DNA of 21,111 nucleotides. Source: a virus. The stretch's first letter is position 1. Each line of letters starts with the position of its first letter. The notes below the pieces were generated by a model. It did no database searches. It had not been told where the DNA came from and saw nothing but the letters and a program-made list of their open reading frames with translations. The stretch lies in the IMG/VR virus record IMGVR_UViG_3300020419_000097, positions 1-21,111 of that record. The stretch is one strand, 5' to 3'. The position numbers and the translations under genes were made by a program. Shown piece after piece: positions 1-7,020 of this stretch.

Positions 1-2672
1 TCTGGAAAAAGCATTTCAAAAAAAGTTTTATTTTCAAATTCAGGAGCAATAGTACCAGATTCAGCAGTCCCAGGTTTAATTCCTTTTGCAACTCTAGGTT
101 TAGCATTAAAACTATCTATGTATTGTCCAAATCTTCTTACATCAAATTTACCGTCAACAGTTGCTTTTTCAATAGCATTTTGAAAAAATTTCTTTTGTAA
201 TAATTCAATACTTTTATTTTCAATTTGAGGTAAGGTGTCATTTAAAGCCACATTAAAAGATTGAAAATTTTCTTTTCTTCTTTGAACATTATCTATAATG
301 TTTTTTAAATTCATTTCATTGGGATCTGTTAACACTTCGCCAGCTTTAATTTTACTCTCCACATTCTGAAAAACTTTAGCTCTTTCTTGAGCAGTTGTAT
401 CAGCAAAATCTTTTCCTAAAATTCTAGCCTCTAATCTACTTGCAGTCTCTCTTTCACCCATCGTAAATTCATCAGGTTGTTTTAAATTTTTTCTTATATC
501 TTCTATGCCCGGGCTAGATTTAGCTTTTCTTAAAGATGAAATAAATTTAGCTAAGTTAGTAGGGCTATCTAATAATGTATTTAAATATTGTGCTGGATCT
601 ATTTTTTTATCAGCAGTAGATTTAGCTATAGATCTAATTAAAGCATCGTCTTGATGCTCCATAAAATTTCTGTAATTTATTTGAGCTTTTTCTAAATCAT
701 CAACAGATCTTTCCATAATTTTAAATGCGTCTTTAAGGTTTTTTTGTGGCTCATTTAAAGCAGTTCTTTTTGATAATATATCATTAATATCTCTTATTCT
801 GTTTGCGGATGACGCTAGATCATTATCTAAAGATTCCCTTAATTGAGCTAATCCAAATTTTGATTTATCACCTACTAATGCAGTTTCTGCATCAAAATTA
901 TTAATATATCCTCTTATATTATTTACCTGTCTTAATGATAAATGTGTTAAAGGGTTGTCTTCATCTGGAATAATAAGTTGTTTCACTAAAGGATTATTTA
1001 CTCTAAGAGGATCTAATCCACCTTCTTGAACTAATTCTTCTAAAGCGTTTCTAAATTGAGTAGGAATAATAAAAGCAGGTCCCCGTGGGCCTGCTGTTCC
1101 CGCTACATTTGGTTTAATAATTAAAGTATCGGAAATTTTTCTTAATTCATCAGTAGGTATTCCATCTGCAGCTAACTGTTTTAAAACATCATCTCCTAAA
1201 CTTTCCATATCTGCTAATTCTTCAGGAGTAAATGCTGTTTCATCTAAATTTTTACCTTTACTCGCTGCTTGTAATTTCATATTTGCTACACCCATATCTG
1301 TGTCAATAGCTTCAAATGTATCATCCATTGTTTTATGAAAAGCTTGTTGCACTTCACTTAATTGTTTTGCCGCTTGCCCAGAATCAAATCCTTGAGTAAC
1401 TATTTTATTAAGAATACCGTCATAAGCTGTAGTAAGATAATTTTTAATATCATCCTCAGCCAAATCAACCATTTCTGAGCCTATTCTTAATTTTCCAGAC
1501 TCAAATTCTTTAACCATTTTTTCTAATTCTGCCGTGTCTAACCAATCTTCTCTGCCCTCAAATAATTCATCTGCTATTCTTCTTCGTAAAATAGTAGCGT
1601 TTTCATCAACTCTTCCTGGGAAAATACTTTCAAATATTTTTACATTAACACCTAAAATAGGTCTATTACTTAAACCTTCTCCAGTCATATCCGGCGTGTA
1701 ACCTTCCTTTATTAAACTTTTTAATTGTTCTGCTCTTTCCATTCCCTCTTTACCAGCAGATCTACCTAAAAATACATCGGTAGTAAATCTAGTTGGATCT
1801 TTAAATTTTTTAGCTGAGGGATCTTCCTTTAATAATTTTTCATTTATTTCGGCTATCTCTCCTTTAGTAAAACCTGCTCCTCCTGTTTTTTTAAATAACC
1901 TTCTAATAGTATTAAAAAGAACACCACCAACATATTCACCACCAGCAGCTAAAGCTGTTTCTACTGCCGCTCTTTTTCCATATTCATTAAAATCTTCATC
2001 TGCTACACCTCGTCCTTTTTGTTGTAATTCATCAAAAAAAGTAAATGCTCCAGCTCCTAATCCAGCTCCAGCACTGGCAACTAATAAAGGCGCTGCAACC
2101 GGGGCAAAAGCTAAAGCTCCTAAAGTTCCCGCTATAGCACCTGCAATAGGCATACCCGCCTCACCTATAAAATCTGTAAGATCATTCCAACTAAACCCTT
2201 CTTCATCTATAGCTATTTTACCTTCTCCAGTATCTCCTAATTTTTGTCTTCCAGCAGTTGTCAAAATAAATCTTCCAATTTTATCGACATCCCAAAATTC
2301 TTTTTGCGGGCCTAATTCTTTATTTAATAATAAAGCTTTTTCTTTATCATTATTTAAATTAGAAAATCTCAATCGAAAACCAGCATTTTTTATTCCACTT
2401 GAGTAATCAACATCAGCGTCATATTTCTCTCTGTCAGGTGATTGCGCTATATTTTGATCCACATATTGAGATGGATCTGTAGTAGAAGAGAGTCCGTCTC
2501 TAACAGGTGTTCCAGCTTGTTCAAAAAAAACATCTACATCTGATTGAGTTTGAGTTCTATTTTTTTCTACATACTTTTGAATAGAGACAAGTTCTTCTTC
2601 AGTTGGTTTATCTCCATCAATTTCAAAAGATTGTAATCCTCCGTTTGGTGTTTCTAACTGATAAGTACCCAT
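1..2672 (-). CDS. Large internal virion / DNA-ejection protein candidate (3' end outside window)
   Basis: The reading frame is open from the ATG at 2672 to the window edge, giving at least 890 residues with no stop; the C-terminus lies outside. The ATG directly follows the TAA of the previous gene (TAAATG), which fixes the start. The protein is rich in Lys, Glu, Leu and Asn and looks largely helical. Residues about 172-210 form a Gly/Ala-rich hydrophobic stretch (MPIAGAIAGTLGALAF and onward) that could cross or insert into a membrane. The rest is charged and probably coiled coil. Size, last place after the nozzle and fibre genes, and the Gly/Ala segment fit the large ejection proteins of podoviruses (the role of T7 gp15/gp16), which leave the capsid and help DNA cross the host envelope. 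I see no clear lysozyme or transglycosylase motif. A tape-measure-like role is an alternative. The family assignment is inference; the reading frame itself is certain. Confidence 0.72.
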   Translation of the reverse strand, partial: MGTYQLETPNGGLQSFEIDGDKPTEEELVSIQKYVEKNRTQTQSDVDVFFEQAGTPVRDGLSSTTDPSQYVDQNIAQSPDREKYDADVDYSSGIKNAGFRLRFSNLNNDKEKALLLNKELGPQKEFWDVDKIGRFILTTAGRQKLGDTGEGKIAIDEEGFSWNDLTDFIGEAGMPIAGAIAGTLGALAFAPVAAPLLVASAGAGLGAGAFTFFDELQQKGRGVADEDFNEYGKRAAVETALAAGGEYVGGVLFNTIRRLFKKTGGAGFTKGEIAEINEKLLKEDPSAKKFKDPTRFTTDVFLGRSAGKEGMERAEQLKSLIKEGYTPDMTGEGLSNRPILGVNVKIFESIFPGRVDENATILRRRIADELFEGREDWLDTAELEKMVKEFESGKLRIGSEMVDLAEDDIKNYLTTAYDGILNKIVTQGFDSGQAAKQLSEVQQAFHKTMDDTFEAIDTDMGVANMKLQAASKGKNLDETAFTPEELADMESLGDDVLKQLAADGIPTDELRKISDTLIIKPNVAGTAGPRGPAFIIPTQFRNALEELVQEGGLDPLRVNNPLVKQLIIPDEDNPLTHLSLRQVNNIRGYINNFDAETALVGDKSKFGLAQLRESLDNDLASSANRIRDINDILSKRTALNEPQKNLKDAFKIMERSVDDLEKAQINYRNFMEHQDDALIRSIAKSTADKKIDPAQYLNTLLDSPTNLAKFISSLRKAKSSPGIEDIRKNLKQPDEFTMGERETASRLEARILGKDFADTTAQERAKVFQNVESKIKAGEVLTDPNEMNLKNIIDNVQRRKENFQSFNVALNDTLPQIENKSIELLQKKFFQNAIEKATVDGKFDVRRFGQYIDSFNAKPRVAKGIKPGTAESGTIAPEFENKTFFEMLFP

Positions 2673-4277
2673 TTAATTTCCCATGTAATCTGATTTTTTT
2701 ACAGTTTTATTTCTTCTAGATAATTCTGCGCCAATGTCTGGAAACTTTTCTGCAGCATTATTTAAAAATCTTTTATGAGCATCTCTACTAGATAATAGTT
2801 TTAATTTTACTTCTTTGAGCCTTCTTCTTAAAAGATCCGGAGATGTAAATGTATTCGGAGCGCCTAAAGCTTCTTTAACCATTAGCCTTTCAGTGTCAGA
2901 AATAGTTTTACCACCTTCTCCTAATAACTCTTTTGCTAATTCTAATTGAAGAAAATCTACTATTGCATTTTGGTTTTGCATATTAGATGCTGATGGTTTT
3001 AAATTAAACAGTGTTCCCAGTTGAGCGGCTAATTTTTGTAATTGTGGTAAACCACCCGTAGCTAAATCAGCGTTAGCGCTTAATGCATCTATAGCTTTTA
3101 AATATCTATTTAAAGTTCTTGTTCCTTCATCTACAACTTGAATAACATTTGCTGCTTGTCCCTCTGCAAATTTTGAATCATATAATCCCGGACGCTTACT
3201 TTTGTATATTTGAGCTATAATATCGTTACCTCCTAATTGACCTACAGTTAAATCAGCCAAATCACCGTAGGCTGGTGTTGAGGCAGCCTCAGCTCTTAAC
3301 TTAGCCATCTCTATTTCTCTTTCTTTTTCGTATTCTCTTTCTTTATCTTCAATACCTTGCTGGCGCAGCTCCGCTGTCCGCGCTCCGCGGGACAGTCCCA
3401 CACCAAAACCACCTACCTGACCTGGAGCAATTTCACCATACATTTGAGCTACATTACCAGCTCGTATTGCCTCCGGTCTGTATTCTGGACTTCTATCAAT
3501 AAAAGACTCTCTCCTCATGCGCTCTATAAAATCTTCCACTGTTTCCTCTTGTGGTTCTTCTGGAGTTGGACTTGGATCTGATTCGGTTGTTTCTTCAACC
3601 TCTGTTTGATCAACTTCTTTACCAGATGCAGTAGGCATAACGCTCTCTAAATCAATATCGACAGATTGTGTATTTGCATCATCAATTTCTTTTTGAATCC
3701 TTTGTCCCGAAGTATCAAATTGAGGTAACTCTATGGAAGGGGATTCTATTCCTAAAAGATTTGCGGGATCTCTTTCAATACCTTTTTTAATATCAAAATT
3801 TCTTGCGTTTATTAATCCTCCAACTCCACTATTTTTTAATTCATTTATTTTTTTACGCAACCTATTTTTTCTTTTAGGATTTTTTTCAAACTCTAACTGT
3901 TTTTCAAAATCTGCTAAAAGATTTAATCTTTCTTGTTCTTTTATCAAGCCAGATAATGCTTTCCCTTGAGAAGTATTTTTTCTTCTATTATGTACAAATT
4001 GAGGATTATTTAAAAATCGTCTCATCGGAGTTGTTCCACCTATATCTTCTCCTAAAGGTAATTCATTTACTGGAATATCTTTTATTTGTTTTTGTAAATA
4101 TTTAATAAGATTTTCATCTACTCCAACACTTCTACCTCTCGTGTTAGGAATTAAAGACGGCGGGCGTTTTTCTTCATTAATAGTTACCGGTAACTTAACT
4201 CTGCGTTGTCTTCTTTGTGATACCGGTCCACCAACATTATATCTCATCATAGATCTTTGATGCCAAGGTTTATGCAT
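2673..4277 (-). CDS. Internal virion / structural protein, coiled-coil and acidic linker
   Basis: This 534-residue protein is not assigned to a named family. The N-terminus is very basic (RYNVGGPVSQRRQRR at 12-26). Charged helical segments likely to be coiled coil follow at about 110-150. An acidic, Pro/Thr/Glu-rich and probably disordered linker spans about 208-250, a Lys/Glu/Arg helix spans about 306-332, and the C-terminal part is helical. The start at 4277 overlaps the stop of the preceding gene as TAATG; a second pair of Met codons at residues 10-11 is an alternative start. It lies between two other candidate ejection proteins, so an internal core or ejection role is likely. Codons for residues 295-306 lie in a strikingly GC-rich hairpin, unlike the rest of the gene. 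Confidence 0.7.
   Translation of the reverse strand: MHKPWHQRSMMRYNVGGPVSQRRQRRVKLPVTINEEKRPPSLIPNTRGRSVGVDENLIKYLQKQIKDIPVNELPLGEDIGGTTPMRRFLNNPQFVHNRRKNTSQGKALSGLIKEQERLNLLADFEKQLEFEKNPKRKNRLRKKINELKNSGVGGLINARNFDIKKGIERDPANLLGIESPSIELPQFDTSGQRIQKEIDDANTQSVDIDLESVMPTASGKEVDQTEVEETTESDPSPTPEEPQEETVEDFIERMRRESFIDRSPEYRPEAIRAGNVAQMYGEIAPGQVGGFGVGLSRGARTAELRQQGIEDKEREYEKEREIEMAKLRAEAASTPAYGDLADLTVGQLGGNDIIAQIYKSKRPGLYDSKFAEGQAANVIQVVDEGTRTLNRYLKAIDALSANADLATGGLPQLQKLAAQLGTLFNLKPSASNMQNQNAIVDFLQLELAKELLGEGGKTISDTERLMVKEALGAPNTFTSPDLLRRRLKEVKLKLLSSRDAHKRFLNNAAEKFPDIGAELSRRNKTVKKSDYMGN
3374..3395 (-). other. GC-rich hairpin inside a coding region
   Basis: An inverted repeat, CTGTCC GCG / CGC (G) GGACAG, has nine paired bases, a 3-nt loop and one bulged G at 3389. 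It sits in a short stretch (3361-3395) where 27 of 35 bases are G or C, in a gene that is otherwise very AT-rich. The motif GCTCCGC occurs twice in or next to it. The minus-strand codons here (CGC, GCG, CGG, CTG) are unlike those around them. It is a strong RNA hairpin in the mRNA; its role is unknown. Confidence 0.55.
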
Positions 4278-5365
4278 TATACACTCCCTCCACCAAACGG
4301 ACCTACACCAGCTATACCGGATGCCATTCCATAGGTATCGCCTTGGCTAGGTAATGGAGTTGATATAGTGTAATTGTTGTTTGGTAAACTTCCTGTAACA
4401 CCTGACATATAACCTAATAACTGGAACGGTAAAGATTGTTCAGCATATAAATTAGATTGTCGTGTGTCTAATAAACTTTGATTATAATCTCTCAATGATT
4501 GTCCATATGTTCTAGCTGTGTTTAAATCTTGTCCATACATTTGTTGTCCTGTTTGACCTAATTGAGCAAAATTACCAGCTAAAGATCCAAGTCCAGTTGC
4601 TACAGATCCATATCCTTGAGCAACAGATGGAACAGCGCTTGCCATATTTCCATATGTGCTACCTAAACTACTTATACCTTGGGCTGCAACTTGTTCAGCT
4701 TGTCTTTGATTTTGAAAATTTGTGTTATACAAGTTTGCTAAACTATCAGCTAAAGCTTCTTGAGTTCCTTCTTGTATATTAGCTCTTTCTATTCCGTAAC
4801 GACTTCCGCCTAAAGCTCCAGATCCACCAGCGCTTCGTGCTAAATTACTTAATTGTCTAGCTTCATTATCTTCTAATCTTTGTGTTAATCTATCGGCAAC
4901 TTGTTCTGTAAATCTATTTTCGTCAGCAATTCCTTGATAATAAGGTAATGCGCTTTCTACAAGATCCATTCCTTTACGCGTCCCTAATATACCCTCGGTA
5001 ACAAATGGTATTCGCTCTCTTTCTAGCGCTCCCGACTCACCATACAATCTTCTTGCATCTTGTAAGTAAGGAAGAAATTGACCAACTCCAGCGCCAGCAG
5101 CTTGGTAAGCAGATGTTTCTAACCCGGTTAAAGGTGCAACTTGTTTAGTAACAGCGTCTTGTGAAAAAGGCCTTCCTACATATTCCATTTCTGGTAAAGG
5201 ATTTCCTAAAGAATCTTGTCGTGTACCATAAATAATATTTCCTTGCTCATCTAGCTTAGGTTGCATTCCGCTAATTAAACCCATAGACTGTTGCGTTAAG
5301 AAATTAAGTAATTCCCTTTTTATAGGATCCATATATGTTTGTTGTGATTGTCCTATCTCAGCCAT
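4277..5365 (-). CDS. Virion-associated protein, Gln/Gly/Ser-rich helical (ejection or internal protein candidate)
   Basis: The 362-residue product begins with MAEIGQSQQT at an ATG that overlaps the upstream stop as TAATG. Residues 150-230 are amphipathic and helical (RFTEQVADRLTQRLEDNEAR), with a Gly-rich break SAGGSGALGGSRYG at about 178-191. That break resembles a segment I associate with internal or tail-associated proteins of marine podoviruses (from memory, not searched). Residues 230-330 are low-complexity Gly, Ser, Tyr and Gln with heptad-like spacing, and the C-terminus is Gly/Pro-rich. It sits between the 380-aa and 534-aa genes in the block downstream of the nozzle, which in podoviruses usually encodes the internal core. 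No enzyme motif is seen. A function in DNA ejection is inferred from position only. Confidence 0.7.
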   Translation of the reverse strand: MAEIGQSQQTYMDPIKRELLNFLTQQSMGLISGMQPKLDEQGNIIYGTRQDSLGNPLPEMEYVGRPFSQDAVTKQVAPLTGLETSAYQAAGAGVGQFLPYLQDARRLYGESGALERERIPFVTEGILGTRKGMDLVESALPYYQGIADENRFTEQVADRLTQRLEDNEARQLSNLARSAGGSGALGGSRYGIERANIQEGTQEALADSLANLYNTNFQNQRQAEQVAAQGISSLGSTYGNMASAVPSVAQGYGSVATGLGSLAGNFAQLGQTGQQMYGQDLNTARTYGQSLRDYNQSLLDTRQSNLYAEQSLPFQLLGYMSGVTGSLPNNNYTISTPLPSQGDTYGMASGIAGVGPFGGGSV

Positions 5366-6507
5366 TATGCTTTTCTTTCTAAATTGTTCATTAAATCATA
5401 CATTTTACGAGTTCCTTGTTGGCGTGAACCATTGCCCATATTTCTTACCGCTTCAGCTGTCATAACAAATTCACCATCAGATAATAAAGCCGGGATAGAG
5501 TCAGAAGTTCCTGTTCCGGGACCAGCCGATTCTCCACCGTTTGTTAAATCAGTAATCCCACCAGATTTATATCCTCGTGGACGCAAATTGCGTGCAAAAC
5601 CTGACCTCATTGGATCTAAACTTTCTGTTCTAAATTCTCTTCTTAATCTCTTATCTCTTTCTTCAGCTTCTGCCGCAAAATCTCTTTTCTTATAATAGTC
5701 AGGATTAATAGCCTCTAATAAAAGTTTATTCATCATAATTTGATCAAAGTTTTGAAGATGTGGTCCAAAGAATCCTTTATTTAATCCACCAATACCTTGA
5801 TTAAAATTAAATCCTCCTTGTCCAAAGCCGGGGGCTGAAGGAGTGCCTTGAGTTATCATATTTATTGAATTATCCTTCCCAAGAATAAATTTTTCTCCGC
5901 TCTTTGGATCATAATACGTATGTGTTCCTCTCGGACCTGGTGTTATTTCATAATCAGGTGCGCTACCGCGACTTGTTCCTTGAGATTTAGGTAAACTTAA
6001 TATACCAGCTGGATCATTAAAACCTTTATAAGAAGTTGTACTTATTTGTTGGGAAGGTTGATTAGATCCACCACCCATAGATGTATACATTAATTTAGGT
6101 TCTCCTGTTGGAGTAAAATCAGGTAAACCTTGTCCCGCTGAAGGAGCTTGTTTCGATTGAAAGTATTGTAAATAATCTTCGTGAGTATTAAATGCGCCCG
6201 GTTTAATAACTCCTAAATCTTTAAAAGTTTGAAAGTCTTCTTTTCTTAAATTTCCAGAACGAGCTAAATTTGTATATTCTTGTTGTTCTTTAGGAGTTAA
6301 CTGTGCAAAAGCTTTTTTCTTGTCTTTAGCACTTAATGATAAAGGATTTGAAGATCGTGATAAATTACTTAATAAAAAGTTTCTTTTAAAATCATCACTA
6401 TTACCGCCAAACAATTGCATAATGCCTGCGGTTCCTAAAGAATTCATTAAATTCTGAGGTTTAAAAAATTGTTTACCAGTATCTAGAATAAAATCATACC
6501 ACGCCAT
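5365..6507 (-). CDS. Virion protein with conserved C-terminal SDSIPALLSDGEFV-type domain
   Basis: The 380-residue protein has a Phe/Leu-rich N-terminus, a charged Lys-rich helix around 60-100, and a Gly/Pro/Ser/Gln-rich middle likely to be disordered. Its C-terminal motif, TGTSDSIPALLSDGEFVMTA (about 332-351), sits in a Gly-rich context. I recognise this short domain as recurring at the ends of tape-measure-like, internal and other virion proteins of many marine phages. Its biochemical role is not known to me. The stop overlaps the next start as TAATG, and the gene follows the small structural gene at 6515-6844 closely. Assignment to the ejection/internal block is from position. Confidence 0.72.
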   Translation of the reverse strand: MAWYDFILDTGKQFFKPQNLMNSLGTAGIMQLFGGNSDDFKRNFLLSNLSRSSNPLSLSAKDKKKAFAQLTPKEQQEYTNLARSGNLRKEDFQTFKDLGVIKPGAFNTHEDYLQYFQSKQAPSAGQGLPDFTPTGEPKLMYTSMGGGSNQPSQQISTTSYKGFNDPAGILSLPKSQGTSRGSAPDYEITPGPRGTHTYYDPKSGEKFILGKDNSINMITQGTPSAPGFGQGGFNFNQGIGGLNKGFFGPHLQNFDQIMMNKLLLEAINPDYYKKRDFAAEAEERDKRLRREFRTESLDPMRSGFARNLRPRGYKSGGITDLTNGGESAGPGTGTSDSIPALLSDGEFVMTAEAVRNMGNGSRQQGTRKMYDLMNNLERKA

Positions 6508-6514
6508 ATTGTCC

Positions 6515-6844
6515 TCATGTTATTTGAAGTAAAGAAACTATTGAATCTATTGCCGTTCCTGTCCCAGCGTTTATTTTCAATACGTCACTTGACTCCAAAA
6601 TTATAACTTCTCCGTTTTGAAGGACTCGTTCTTGAGTGTTTGCAGACACTGATGTTTCGTTCCATACACCTGTAGTGGTTGAGGAACTATCTAATACTTT
6701 TGTAGAAACTGTTACAGCTCCCGCAGTAGTATTATATATATTTACAACTTTAACTATAGCTTGTCCACCTTGTGGGCAAGTATAAATTGTATTATCACCA
6801 GATGATAAACCATTTTTCACAATATTTAAATAGGCTCTTGCCAT
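6515..6844 (-). CDS. Small beta-rich virion protein candidate (109 aa)
   Basis: I place the start at the ATG at 6844 (MARAYLNIVKNG), because it overlaps the stop of the 58-aa gene as TAATG. A start 15 nt further upstream is possible. The product is short and rich in Thr, Val, Ser and Asn with alternating hydrophobic residues, as expected of a single beta-sandwich (for example IVKVVNIYNTTAGAVTVSTK). It resembles in style the 108-aa product at 19271-19597, although they are not obviously homologous. A virion decoration or small tail component is plausible; no named family was recognised. Confidence 0.75.
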   Translation of the reverse strand: MARAYLNIVKNGLSSGDNTIYTCPQGGQAIVKVVNIYNTTAGAVTVSTKVLDSSSTTTGVWNETSVSANTQERVLQNGEVIILESSDVLKINAGTGTAIDSIVSLLQIT

Positions 6845-7020
6845 TAAGTTATAAACCAAGAAAAGGTTTCAGACTCTTCTCTAGTTTCCTCTGGTGTTTG
6901 TAAGCTGGTAAATATCCTTTGAATATCACCTACTAACCTTCTAAAATAGGATTCTTGATACTCTCTTTCCGGTAGCGGTAAAGTTGTTTTTGTTAATACT
7001 TGTTCAGGTGTTCTGCTCAT
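6844..7020 (-). CDS. Small conserved phage protein, 58 aa, unknown function
   Basis: The frame starts at 7020 (MSRTPEQVLTKTTLPLPERE) and ends with TAA at 6844. It is tied to both neighbours: its ATG overlaps the stop of the nozzle gene as ATGA, and its own stop overlaps the next ATG as TAATG. This tight coupling and the bias of the sequence strongly support a real gene despite its size. The product is hydrophilic and charged, with an amphipathic helix around 20-40 (QESYFRRLVGDIQRIF) and a glutamate-rich end. It has no membrane segment and no motif I can assign. Its place directly behind the nozzle gene suggests a virion assembly or tail-associated role. Confidence 0.75.
   Translation of the reverse strand: MSRTPEQVLTKTTLPLPEREYQESYFRRLVGDIQRIFTSLQTPEETREESETFSWFIT

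Noticed and set aside
5348-5695. 115-codon open frame on the plus strand
   Set aside because: It runs antisense through the conserved C-terminal motif of the 380-aa virion protein; composition fits a shadow frame.
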